Both the position numbers and the translations under genes were made by a program. Below, piece after piece: positions 1 to 7,707 of a DNA stretch of 64,000 bases (within the stretch, counting starts at the first letter, position 1; each line of letters begins with the position of its first letter). Source of the DNA: Roseiarcus sp963774195. Its GTDB lineage: Bacteria > Pseudomonadota > Alphaproteobacteria > Rhizobiales > Beijerinckiaceae. Below the pieces are notes generated by a model that saw nothing but the letters and a program-made list of their open reading frames with translations, searched no databases and was not told the DNA's origin. The DNA lies in the NCBI GenBank assembly GCA_963774195.1, contig CAVZDY010000001.1, positions 2,170,001-2,234,000 on the forward strand, read 5' to 3'.

Positions 1-174
1 GTTGCCACATGCCGGGCGGCACTGGTTCCCGGCCTCGTGGCGAAGCTTGCGGCCGTCGCCGACCCTGGGCTCGACATCGCGCGTTCTGCCCTTCGCGGTG
101 GCCGCGCTGGGAACGAACAAGCCCAAGCCCCCAATTCTCAAATACTGAGGCCGGCCACAAGGCTCTCCCACAGG

Positions 175-383
175 CCGCCGGGATGTCCCCCGGCGGTCGT
201 TTCGCTCGGGATGCCCCGAGCATCTCGGTCCGGTATCCCGGACGCGCAGCTAATCCCAGACACTAGGCTATCGCTCTAGCTGTGAGCTGGAGACATTTGG
301 GCCGCAGCGGCTTTTCAAATGTTATCAACGGCGGTCGAAGCCGATTGCCCGTCATTTCGACGGCGGTTTTCCTGCCGCCTTTT
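175..383 (+). other. row of perfect hairpins, possible structured RNA
   Basis: Consecutive short stems: 175-196 (8 bp, 6-nt loop), 204-221 (7 bp, loop ATGC), 228-243 (6 bp, loop TATC), 274-292 (8 bp with one G-T pair, loop GTG), 293-322 (7-bp outer stem ACATTTG/CAAATGT around a smaller hairpin), and 362-383, where GGCGG/CCGCC is followed by TTTT like a rho-independent terminator. No convincing coding frame covers 1-400. None of RNase P, tmRNA, 6S or SRP RNA was recognised. GC-rich DNA forms stems by chance, so a non-coding RNA is only an inference. Confidence 0.35.
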
Positions 384-481
384 ATCTATCTAAGTTATTA
401 AATTAATTGGTGGTTGCAGGCATCAAAAGCGCGGCATAATGATTTGATATATATAGACAAAAAATAATTGTCGTCGAAAAA

Positions 482-504
482 TACCCGCAAACGTACCCGC
501 AATT
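482..504. repeat. TACCCGCAA direct repeats, left end of element
   Basis: Two copies of TACCCGCAA about 12 bp apart, with a related ATCCCGC just downstream. The same motif is found upstream of the integrase start at the other end of the element. Such repeats flanking tRNA-integrated elements are typically integrase arm-binding sites; that role is inferred. Confidence 0.4.
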
Positions 505-559
505 TATCCCGCTATCCCGACTCCGGCGAACGAGCAAAAGGGGTTGGCGCGAAGCCGCG

Positions 560-787
560 CGCCTTGTTGGCTCTTGCGCCAAGGACTTCGGCACTCTGGT
601 TCGCGGCGCCTTGGCCACCGGTTGTTGCTACGGCGAGCCAACCCGCCTTGCCACGTGCGTGACCGAGAAGCATTACGCTCACCCGAGCCCGCCCTACCTA
701 GCCGACACGATCCGCGCGGCTCTTCCGAGTCTCGGCGGTGGCGAGCGATCGAGCGTCGCCGCGATCGGGCCTTCGCAAGCCGGCTGA
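560..787 (+). pseudogene. C-terminal remnant of a tyrosine recombinase
   Basis: The plus frame ending at the TGA at 785-787 encodes TEKHYAH followed by PPYLADTIRAALPSLG. This matches the end of phage-type tyrosine recombinases, where the catalytic Tyr sits in EKHYAH and is followed by a (S/P)YVADTIR-like tail. The upstream catalytic Arg and HxxR boxes are absent and there is no start codon, so this is a decayed integrase. It sits at the opposite end of the element from the intact integrase and probably records an earlier integration. Confidence 0.5.
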
Positions 788-821
788 CAAGGTTTGTGGC
801 ACGAAGACGGGGCACAAGACC

Positions 822-1063
822 GTGACATTGCAGAAGCTCGACGAATTCGACGCCGCGGTCATTCGGTTGCGCGCGCTTGTAGTGGCGATCGCGGCGCCGA
901 AAGCCTCGCCGATAACGGCGAGCGCGGCACCCTCGAAGTGTTGAGCGCCAACACGCTTGACGCCTTCGAACGCATCCGATTGCGGATCGAGTACGAAGCC
1001 GCTGCGCCAATCCGCCGCATGCCTGAGGCCGGACAGGCGCGCGAGGACAAGCCCGGCGGCTGA
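822..1063 (+). CDS. small hypothetical protein, frameshifted
   Basis: From a GTG at 822 one frame reads LQKLDEFDAAVIRLRAL; from about 890-900 the next frame continues with LADNGERGTLEVLSANTLDAF to a TGA at 1061-1063. The two halves together make a plausible helical protein of about 80 residues. Short proteins of this kind often follow integrase genes in alphaproteobacterial islands. No function is assigned. The required shift differs from the simple one-base insertions elsewhere in the window, so real decay is possible. Confidence 0.35.
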
Positions 1064-1125
1064 TAAGCCGAGACAAGCCCGCTCGCTTCCACGCGCCCCG
1101 AGGGCTCGCGAAAAAGGCTCACGAT

Positions 1126-1725
1126 ATGGATCAAGCACAAGACGAACTCCTAAGGCAGATTGCCGCCCTGTTGCCGGGACTCTCCCGTGCGCAGCTCATC
1201 AAAATTATCGAGCGGGACGAGCATGCGCAGCGCCCTCCCGGGGCGCGCGGGCCTCGGCCGGTGGCCCACGCCAAGGCTCGGCAAATCGCGCGCCGGTTCG
1301 ATCTGTATCGGGCCGCGCACGGTCGGCGGTCGGTGAAGGCGCTTGGGCGCGCCTTCCTCGCGACTCTCCCCGCACATCTACGCCCCAAGCCCAGCGCTAA
1401 GAGCCGCGGTACCGCGGGCACGACAAAGACCCTCTCGAATCTGATCACTTTGGGCCGGGAACTTAATTTTCAACGCTCGGAACTGCGGCGACTGGTTGCC
1501 GCGCTTGCTCGACAGGCGCAGTTGCGTCCGCCTTCGAGTTCCCCGAACAACATCGCAATGCGGACGGCCCGCATAGCCGCTTTGGCGGGTCGCGCCGGAC
1601 GAAGGGCCGATCGAGATGAAATCGAAGCGATCGCCGCGTTCGAAGAAGCAAGGGCCCTGATGATGGCGCAGGCGCTAGCAGGCGACGCGGCGCTCAGTTT
1701 CGTGAGGATCGACCCCAAGAAATAG
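1126..1725 (+). CDS. hypothetical protein of the element
   Basis: 199 residues, ATG start, rich in Ala and Arg. The N-terminus (DELLRQIAALLPGLSRAQL) and C-terminus (EAIAAFEEARALMMAQALAG) look helical, with a basic middle part (KARQIARRFDLYRAAHGRR) that could bind nucleic acid. No signal peptide or membrane segment. It lies ahead of the HTH regulator and replication genes in the same orientation, so it is probably part of the element's accessory module. Family not recognised. Confidence 0.55.
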   Translation: MDQAQDELLRQIAALLPGLSRAQLIKIIERDEHAQRPPGARGPRPVAHAKARQIARRFDLYRAAHGRRSVKALGRAFLATLPAHLRPKPSAKSRGTAGTTKTLSNLITLGRELNFQRSELRRLVAALARQAQLRPPSSSPNNIAMRTARIAALAGRAGRRADRDEIEAIAAFEEARALMMAQALAGDAALSFVRIDPKK

Positions 1726-1781
1726 TTTCCCGAAGTTTCCTGCAAACGTGCGTTGGGAAGGCCGCACCCTGAGGTTCACCG

Positions 1782-2012
1782 TTGGTCGGGATTGACCCGA
1801 CGGCACTGAAGGGACTTCTTGTGACGCATGATCGCGGGGCGTTTTCCATCCCCGAATTTTGCCAGTGGGCTGGCATCGGCCGCACGCTGGCCTTTGCTGA
1901 AATCAAGGCCGGGCGGCTGACTGTCACGAAGTGCGGCAAGCGCTCGCTCATCCGCGTGGCGGACGCCCAGGCGTGGCTCGACAGCCTCCCCAAGGGCGTG
2001 AAGGCCGCCTAA
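1782..2012 (+). CDS. AlpA/excisionase-like helix-turn-helix protein
   Basis: 76 residues from a TTG; a GTG at 1821 gives a 63-residue version that keeps the whole domain. The core reads FSIPEFCQWAGIGRTLAFAE, then IKAGRLTVTKCGKRSLIRV and DAQAWLDSLP. That is the MerR/AlpA-type winged-helix layout of phage excisionases and P4 AlpA regulators. Such proteins usually control integrase expression or excision. The next gene starts with GTG directly after this stop (TAAGTG), so the two are probably co-translated. Confidence 0.7.
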   Translation: MVGIDPTALKGLLVTHDRGAFSIPEFCQWAGIGRTLAFAEIKAGRLTVTKCGKRSLIRVADAQAWLDSLPKGVKAA

Positions 2013-2747
2013 GTGGCTGCCGAAAAGGCGATGGGGCTCCGCGGCCGCAGCGGCGACCGCGAGCCCCAGGAGTTCGACCAGCAGTCTGAGCGGGTCGACT
2101 TCGAGCCCATCCAGAAATGCCAGAGCCAGCAGAGCGCCGATGACCCGTGGCAGGGACTCGACGCTGTCACCCTGAAGCTGCTCGGCATGAAGCGCCTCTC
2201 GCCCTTCGAAGAGGAATTGACCAACTGCGAGCCGGTCGTCTGCGACCATGCGTTGTGGGCCCATCTCTTCGAGCGCGGCATCCGCACCGGCCAGGGCTTC
2301 TTTGACGCGTTGAAGACCGAGGCCGTCGTTTTCCTTCCGGGGGGCCGCTTCGAATTCGCGAAACATCTCCGCGACGCGACGGGCGCCGTGCGCGCCATCA
2401 TCATTTCCTGCCGCAACCAGTCCGGCGAGATCGTCGACATCGCCGCGTGGCTCCCTGACACGGGCGCGATTGCCCTTTGGAGGGGCTCGGTCGGCGCGCT
2501 CGGCGAGGACAACATCCTCGCGCCGCGCATCGATCCGCTCTTGGTTTGCGAGACCGCGACCGAGTGGCTTCGCGCCGGTCGCAAGGGCGTCTTCATCATC
2601 GACCTGAAGCGCGCCGCCGCGGCGCTCGACGGACAGACGCTCGCGGCCGCCGATCGGCGCTTCGGCCGCGCGCTGCGCTCGCGGCTGGCGCCGTTCATGA
2701 GCCGGCCGCCGCGGATCGTCGTTCCCGAGGAGCGCCACCATGGCTGA
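2013..2747 (+). CDS. primase/toprim-like protein of the element
   Basis: 244 residues from a GTG touching the previous stop. The C-terminal half contains AIIISCRNQSGEIVDIAAW and LLVCETATEWLRAGRKGVFI, which resemble the toprim-like part of island-encoded primases that precede a RepA-type ATPase. The clear zinc finger and acidic DxD of canonical primases are not visible, so the call rests mainly on context. The next gene starts at 2740, inside its last codons. Confidence 0.45.
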   Translation: MAAEKAMGLRGRSGDREPQEFDQQSERVDFEPIQKCQSQQSADDPWQGLDAVTLKLLGMKRLSPFEEELTNCEPVVCDHALWAHLFERGIRTGQGFFDALKTEAVVFLPGGRFEFAKHLRDATGAVRAIIISCRNQSGEIVDIAAWLPDTGAIALWRGSVGALGEDNILAPRIDPLLVCETATEWLRAGRKGVFIIDLKRAAAALDGQTLAAADRRFGRALRSRLAPFMSRPPRIVVPEERHHG

Positions 2748-3931
2748 GAATTTTCCCGGCTATGTCGACCTGGACGACGAGCCGCCGGAGGTTCGCGAAG
2801 CGCCGCCGCCCGGCGAGCCCGCGGACGCTGTCGCGCTCCCCACCCTGAACGATCGTCAACGCCGCGGCCCTCGCCGACCAAGAGCCGCCGCCCCGCGACT
2901 GGCACGTCCCCGAACTGATCCCGGCGCACGAGATCACGATGCTGTCGGGCGATGGCGGGACCGGCAAGTCGCTGCTGGCGCTGCAACTCGCGGTCGCCAC
3001 TGCGGCGGGAACAGAGTGGGTGGGCACCTATCCGATGGAGGGTCGCGTTCTCTTCGTTTCGGCGGAGGACGACATGGCCGAACTGCACCGCCGGCTCGCG
3101 AACATCGCGCGCGTCCAAGGCGTGCGGATCGCCGACCTCGACAAGCTCGAAATTCTCCCGCTCGCTGGCAAGGATGCGATCCTCGCCGCGCCGATGAAGC
3201 GCGACGGCCCCTTGTTCCCGACGCGGCTCTTCGACGCCATCCGCGCCGAGATCGAAATGCGGCGGCCGGACTTGCTGATCCTCGACACCCTCGCCGACCT
3301 GTTCGGCGGCGACGAGATCAAGCGCCCGCACGCGCGTCAGTTCATCGGCCTGCTGCGCGGGCTCGCCCTCGAATTCCGCATCACGATCGTCCTGCTTTCT
3401 CACCCCTCGCAATTTGGCATGACAACCGGAACTGGCACGTCTGGCAGCACCGCGTGGAGCAATTCGGTGCGCTCGCGCCTTTATCTTGAGATGTCGAGCG
3501 AAACGGGAGGCAAGCGCGAGGCCGACGACGCGCGCGTCTTGACGACGAAAAAAGCCAACTACGGGCGCGCTGGCGGCGGGCGCGCTCTGCGCTGGCGCGA
3601 AGGCGTCTTCGTGTTCGCCGACGCGGCGGGCGCCGACAAGATGGAAGCCGACGACAAGGACGACCGGACCTTCCTCATGACCCTCGCCGAGTTCGCCCGC
3701 ACCGGGCGCGAGGTTTCGGCGTCGCCGTCCAGCGCTTTTGCACCGAAGGAGTTCGCCACGAGCCCGAAGGCCGGCGGCCTCAGCAAAGCGCGGCTCAAGG
3801 CCGCCATGGAGCGCCTGTTCACTGCCAACCGCATCCACACGGAGTTGGTCGGGGCGCCGTCGCGGCGTCGCGCGCGGATCGTCGCGGGGCCGCCCCCGGC
3901 CACGAAAACTGAGCCGGAGAGCGATCGGTAG
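2740..3931 (+). CDS. RepA-like AAA ATPase (helicase), frameshifted
   Basis: The N-terminus begins MAENFPGYVDLDDEPPE in one frame; after about 2857 the protein continues in the next frame (NAAALADQEPPPRDWHVPEL). One extra base explains this; corrected length 396 residues. Walker A is GDGGTGKS, followed by VLFVSAEDD, then Walker B PDLLILDTLADLF. This is the RecA/DnaB-fold family of phage and plasmid RepA replication helicases. The start overlaps the upstream stop, indicating translational coupling. A CCAAC repeat array begins directly after the stop, consistent with a role in initiating replication there. Confidence 0.7.
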
Positions 3932-3937
3932 CCCGCC

Positions 3938-4060
3938 CTTCCAACGCCCTTCCAACGCCCTACCAACGCCGAATTCAGCCTTCCAACGGCCTACCAACCA
4001 CCCTACCAACCCCGGTACCAACGGCCTTCCGACGACTTCCAACGGGTGTGTTCCAACCGC
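3938..4060. repeat. iteron-like CCAAC array, putative replication origin
   Basis: Nine copies of CCAAC, mostly inside (C)CTTCCAACG or CCTACCAACS, begin at 3941, 3952, 3963, 3983, 3994, 4006, 4018, 4039 and 4053. Spacing is about 11 bp, or 20-21 bp where a copy is skipped, so the motifs lie on one face of the helix. The array directly follows the RepA-like gene. Iterons next to the initiator gene are common in plasmid and satellite origins; origin function is inferred. Confidence 0.5.
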
Positions 4061-4127
4061 CCTTATACCCCCCGGCGTTGGAAGCCCCCTTTTTGGGGCC
4101 TTGGCGGCCCCGAGGCGGCTCCCCGCC

Positions 4128-4640
4128 ATGCTCGGCAAGCCTCTGGCCCGCAGTACTTTCTTCCCTCGGAAGAAACCTGACGCTCGGTGTGGCATCGGCG
4201 CGGTCGGCGCGCTGGCGTTGCTCAGCGACAGCGGCGACCTCATCGACGTGGCTGACATGCCGATCCGTGGTCGCCCGACCGTCAACGGGCCCCTGCTCGC
4301 GGAGATCGTCATACGCTCGCGCGCCTCTCTCGCCTTTGTCGAGTTCGTCGGCACTCGCTCCGGCGAGGGGGCAGTTGGCGCCTTCGCGTTCGGCCGCTCG
4401 CGCGGCGTCGTGGAGGGCGTGCTGGCGGCTTGCGCGATCCTGGCTACTCACATAGCGCCCGCCGCGTAGAAGCGGGCCGTAGGAGTCCCCGCCGAGCCGC
4501 GAAGGGGCTAAGGACGCGGCAAGGTCGGAGGCGATCCGTGGGCCGCCAAGGCCGCTCTGTTCGCGCGCGTCAAAGAACACCCGCGCCGAGGCGGCGTTGA
4601 TCGCGGTCGCCGACATGGCGAAGGAGCCGCAATGGCTGAG
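4128..4640 (+). pseudogene. RuvC-like Holliday-junction resolvase remnant
   Basis: From the ATG at 4128 the readable part is GIGAVGALALLSDSGDLIDV, ADMPIRGRPTVNGPLL, VEFVGTRSGEGAVGAFAFGR and VVEGVLAACAI. This is the RuvC-like fold of phage and island crossover-junction nucleases (G(I/L)xxGxxGALAL plus the VExVxxxxGxG block). Continuation: KRAVGVPAEP after an in-frame TAG at 4467-4469 where Trp is expected, then AAKAALFARVKE and EAALIAVADMAKE, in shifted frames. One stop and at least two shifts are needed to restore it, so it is decayed or badly sequenced. Confidence 0.5.
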
Positions 4641-4781
4641 CGCGAGAATCTCCCCCATCGCAGGGCCGCCGACGTCGTTACGTTCGAGCGCGGCGGTCGA
4701 GAGTGGGCCGTCGCGTTCGGTCGCTACGCGGATGGCCGCGTCGCAGAAGCGCTCGGTTTGATCGCGGAACCAACGCCGTGA
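4632..4781 (+). CDS. small element protein, possibly truncated
   Basis: 49 residues from an ATG that overlaps the end of the RuvC-like remnant. The sequence LPHRRAADVVTFERGGREW followed by FGRYADGRVAEA resembles the N-terminal half of small proteins seen in alphaproteobacterial prophages and islands (LPxRRASExFxFEHGG...FxDGRxxEIF). Those continue for about 40 more residues, so this copy is probably truncated. Function unknown. Confidence 0.45.
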   Translation: MAERENLPHRRAADVVTFERGGREWAVAFGRYADGRVAEALGLIAEPTP

Positions 4782-4797
4782 CAGCCGCTGGAGCCGG

Positions 4798-4835
4798 CAA
4801 ATCTGTCATGCCAGAGACCAAATCTGTCATGCCAG
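4798..4835. repeat. paired 17-bp direct repeat
   Basis: The 17-mer CAAATCTGTCATGCCAG occurs at 4798-4814 and again at 4819-4835. The start-to-start distance is 21 bp, two helical turns. It lies between the converging accessory genes and the 3' end of the integrase. Such pairs are often protein-binding sites; what binds here is unknown. Confidence 0.5.
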
Positions 4836-4871
4836 GAATATTCCGGGGCGAGACGGCGCGCGACTGAGGGT

Positions 4872-6260
4872 TCACGCTTCCTCTTCGTCCTCTCCGCTGC
4901 GCTCGCTCCCGCCCTCCACCCGCCAAGCCTTCACCCACGGGTTCAGCTCAACGAAGGCTCCAAGCTCCGCTCCCGTCATCCGCCGCAGCGCCCCTTCCGG
5001 CGTCTCGACGAGCAAGAAGCCTTCGAGGCAGCGAGCGGGCCCGATCGCTTCCGCGCGCTGGACAACTTCTCCCCCGGTCTTGAGTTTATCGAGGTGGTCC
5101 GCCCACCACCGCATCATGCGGACCCGCTCATCCCAATAGGCGGCGCGATTGTACGCCCGGCGGACTTTGTCGCTGTCGATATGCGCCAATTGTGCCTCGA
5201 TAGCGTCCGGGCTCCAGAGGCCGCTGGCGTTGAGCATCGTCGACGCGCTGGAGCGGAAGCCGTGCGCACTGTGCTCGGCGGTTCCAACCCCCATGCGGCG
5301 GAGCGCTGCCGTGATTGTATTCTCGGACATGCAACGCTTCGCGGTGCGACCGGGAAACAGATAGTCGCCGCGCAAGCCGAGCGCGCGCAATTGCGTCAGC
5401 AATGTCACGGCTTGCGGCGCGAGCGGGATAAGGTGGTCGCGGCGCATTTTCATTTTCGCCGCCGGGATGGCCCAAACCGGCTGTTCGGCGTCAAGGTCGA
5501 ATTCACTCCATTGCGCATGGCGCAATTCGCCGGGCCGGACGAAGGTCAAGGCCAGGAGGTGCATGGCGAGGCGCGTAGCGGGTTCGCCGTTGTAGTCGGC
5601 GATGGCGCGTAGCAGGCCGCCGAAAGCTTTGGGCTCGACGACAGCGGCACGGTGCTCCACTTGCGCTTGCGCCAACGCGCCTTTGAGCGCGGCCGTCGGG
5701 TCTGTCTCGCACAGCCCTTCGGCGACGCCAAGCCGGAAAACCTCGCCGACCGTCGACCGAAGCCGTGCCGCAGTCTCCAGCTTGCCGCGCGCCTCGACCG
5801 GTTTGAGTGTCGACAGGACCTCGCGCGACGTGATTTCAGCGATGGGGCGCGAGCCGAGCGCCGGGCGCACGGTGTCGAGAAGCCATCGCACCTTTTTCAT
5901 CGTTGCTTCTGACCTCTGCTCGCGCACCTTCTTGGCAATGAGAGCGTCGGCGAGCGCACCGAAAGTGTTGGCGCTTGCTGCGGCAGCCGACGCCTTGGCT
6001 TGCCGCCGGTGCGCGACCGGGTCGACGCCTGCGGCGATAAGCGCCTTGGCTTCGTCGCGCCTTGCGCGGGCCTCTTTCAAGGAGATTTCGGGATACGCCC
6101 CAAGCGAGAGCAATTTCTCTTTGCCCGCGAACCGGTAGGCAATGCGCCAGAGTTTCGAGCCGCCCGGATTGACCAGGAGGAACAGCCAACCGGTATCGGA
6201 CAGCTTGAACGGCTTTGACGCCGGCTTGGCGTTTCGAATTTCAATGTCGGTGAGCGGCAT
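4872..6260 (-). CDS. int: P4-type tyrosine integrase with DUF4102 arm-binding domain
   Basis: 462 residues. The N-terminal arm-binding domain (about 1-90) reads MPLTDIEIRNAKPASKPFKL, then GKEKLLSLGAYPEISLKEAR. The catalytic domain has the first Arg in TFVRPGELR, HxxR in HGFRSSAST, His in QLAHIDSDKV and the Tyr within RRAYNRAAYWDERV, so it should be active. A tail of about 60 residues ends in an acidic SGEDEEEA run, longer than usual. The start codon lies about 175 bp from the 3' end of tRNA-Thr, its likely attachment site. The TACCCGC repeats upstream may serve both as arm sites and as control of its own promoter. Confidence 0.9.
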   Translation of the reverse strand: MPLTDIEIRNAKPASKPFKLSDTGWLFLLVNPGGSKLWRIAYRFAGKEKLLSLGAYPEISLKEARARRDEAKALIAAGVDPVAHRRQAKASAAAASANTFGALADALIAKKVREQRSEATMKKVRWLLDTVRPALGSRPIAEITSREVLSTLKPVEARGKLETAARLRSTVGEVFRLGVAEGLCETDPTAALKGALAQAQVEHRAAVVEPKAFGGLLRAIADYNGEPATRLAMHLLALTFVRPGELRHAQWSEFDLDAEQPVWAIPAAKMKMRRDHLIPLAPQAVTLLTQLRALGLRGDYLFPGRTAKRCMSENTITAALRRMGVGTAEHSAHGFRSSASTMLNASGLWSPDAIEAQLAHIDSDKVRRAYNRAAYWDERVRMMRWWADHLDKLKTGGEVVQRAEAIGPARCLEGFLLVETPEGALRRMTGAELGAFVELNPWVKAWRVEGGSERSGEDEEEA

Positions 6261-6289
6261 TGCGGGTATAGGCCTTCCGGGTAGGGGTC

Positions 6290-6325
6290 CGATACCCGCG
6301 ATTCTACCCGCAAAATACCCGGCTG
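6290..6325. repeat. TACCCGC repeats upstream of integrase
   Basis: TACCCGCGA, TACCCGCAA and TACCCGGCT follow each other within 36 bp, with related GCGGGTA and GGGTAGG motifs toward the integrase start. They match the repeats at 482-504. They are likely integrase arm sites and the right junction region; inferred from position and repetition. Confidence 0.4.
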
Positions 6326-6433
6326 CAAGCGAACCTGCACGAACGGAAAGAGACGGCCGCGTACGCTAAGCCCTGCAATTGCTGGGCTTTTTCAGACGTT
6401 TACGAACGTCGGCGAACATCTGCGAAGGGGAAG

Positions 6434-6509
6434 TGGTGCCGGTTGCAGGACTTGAACCCGCGACCAACGGTTTACAAAACCGCTGCTCTACCAACTGAGC
6501 TAAACCGGC
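6434..6509 (-). tRNA. tRNA-Thr (anticodon TGT)
   Basis: The reverse complement folds as a complete 76-nt tRNA: acceptor GCCGGTT/AACCGGC, D arm GCTC-AGTTGGTA-GAGC, anticodon loop TTTGTAA (anticodon TGT, reading ACA), T arm GCGGG-TTCAAGT-CCTGC, discriminator A and an encoded CCA. Its 3' end faces the integrase and is the probable attachment site. Confidence 0.97.
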
Positions 6510-6574
6510 TCGCCGCGTCGTGGCTGGAAACGCATGATCGCTAGCAGCGTGCGCGCAGGCAGGCAAGCGGGGAA

Positions 6575-6970
6575 TTAGTCGACCGTCGCCTGCCAGGGGC
6601 CGGAGACCGAAAAGGCCTCATTCGCACCCGGCCAGGGCGGCATGGTGATCGCAACGAAGGCGAGCGGAGCCTCGGCATCGGCGCGAAACTGGAAATGAGT
6701 CCCGAGCGGGATTGTCACGCAGACCCCGGGCGCCACCTCGACCTCGCTCTCGGATCCCCCGGTCCACCGCCACAATCGCCCTTTGCCTGACACGAAATAC
6801 CAAATTTCCTCCACCGTGCGATGGGCGACGGCGCGCGAAACGGCGCCGGCGGGCAGTTCGAAATGGGCGAAGCTGCCGCCCGAGAGCGCCAGCAAAAGCC
6901 GCACCGCCGTCCCGTCGGGCGCGACGGCGTCCGGCGCGAGGCCGAGGGTCTTCGTCTCGAAGGGACGCAT
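6575..6970 (-). CDS. cupin domain protein
   Basis: 131 residues, one cupin barrel. The metal-binding region reads AVAHRTVEEIWYFVSGKGRL, where His and Glu stand at the cupin motif 1 positions; motif 2 is VCVTIPLGTHFQF. No signal peptide. Substrate unknown; single-domain cupins of this size include sugar isomerases, dioxygenases and small binding proteins. It stands alone between the tRNA and divergent pyrE. Confidence 0.7.
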   Translation of the reverse strand: MRPFETKTLGLAPDAVAPDGTAVRLLLALSGGSFAHFELPAGAVSRAVAHRTVEEIWYFVSGKGRLWRWTGGSESEVEVAPGVCVTIPLGTHFQFRADAEAPLAFVAITMPPWPGANEAFSVSGPWQATVD

Positions 6971-7080
6971 AAGGGAAGCTCCGGTTGCTCTTCTAGCTTC
7001 GCCGCTCGGCCGCGGGCGCGCAACCGGGAGGCGCCGACAAAGCTTTTTGCGCGCCAGCCGTCGGCTGCTATGAAGGCGTC

Positions 7081-7690
7081 ATGGACGCCTTACACGATCT
7101 CTCCCCAGAACAAGCGCTCGACGAATTTCGCGCCGCTGGCGCGCTTCTCGAGGGCCACTTCATTCTCTCCTCGGGCCTGCGTTCGCCGGTCTTCCTGCAG
7201 AAGATGTTCGTCTTCCAGGATCCTGCCCGCACCGAACGCCTGTGCCGCGCGCTCGCCGCGCAAGGCGCGGGCCGCCTTCGGCCAGATCGACGTCGTCGCT
7301 TCGCCCGCGGTCGGGGGCATCGTGCCGGGCTACGAGACGGCGCGCTGGCTCGGCGCCAAGGCGATCTTCGTCGAGCGCGAGGACGGCGTCTTCACGCTGC
7401 GGCGCGGCTTTTCCATCGCGCCTGGCGCACGCGTGCTGATGGTCGAGGACATCATCACGACTGGGCTCTCCTCGCGCGAATGCCTGGCGGCGCTTCGCGC
7501 ACATCCTGGCGTCCTCGTCGGCGCGGCGTGCCTGATCGACCGGTCGGGCGGCAAGGCCGACATCGGCGTTCCCCGCGTTTCGCTCGCAACCCTCGACATT
7601 CCCGCCTATCCCGCCGACGCGTTGCCGCCGGAACTCGCCGCGCTGCCGGCGATCAAGCCGGGGAGCCGCGGGTTAGCGACAAAGTCCTAA
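7081..7690 (+). CDS. pyrE: orotate phosphoribosyltransferase, frameshifted
   Basis: Makes orotidine 5'-phosphate from orotate and PRPP in pyrimidine synthesis. The first 60 residues (LLEGHFILSSGLRSPVFLQK) are in one frame; from about 7261 the sequence continues in the next frame (ARAAFGQIDVVASPAVGGI). The PRPP-binding loop is VLMVEDIITTGLSS. One extra base near 7261 accounts for the break; corrected length 202 residues, normal for the long PyrE type. The enzyme is needed for growth without pyrimidines, so a sequencing insertion is more likely than a mutation. pdxJ follows after a short gap. Confidence 0.88.
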
Positions 7691-7707
7691 AAGGAAAGGG
7701 TCTGGCC

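Larger units (their letters stand above)
405..6440. mobile_element. small integrated element at tRNA-Thr
   Basis: A P4-type integrase lies just beyond the 3' end of tRNA-Thr(TGT), the usual arrangement for islands that insert at tRNA 3' ends. TACCCGC-type repeats occur near both ends (482-504 and 6290-6325) and may be integrase arm sites. Between them are an AlpA-like regulator, primase-like and RepA-like proteins, an iteron-like array and a RuvC-like remnant, all on the plus strand converging on the minus-strand integrase. There are no capsid or conjugation genes, so this is a satellite-like or remnant element. The left boundary is uncertain: around 410-420 the match to the tRNA end is only GGTTGCAGG. 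Confidence 0.55.

Noticed and set aside
405..425. Candidate left attachment core (GGTTGCAGG) matching the tRNA-Thr end
   Set aside because: Only nine bases match without interruption; too weak to call an att site.
482..504. CRISPR-like repeat
   Set aside because: Only two short copies with no regular spacers and no cas genes anywhere in the window.
2009..4354. Very long open frame on the minus strand opposite the element's replication genes
   Set aside because: Low-complexity Arg/Gly/Ala composition, no family features, and fully opposite to genes with clear motifs.
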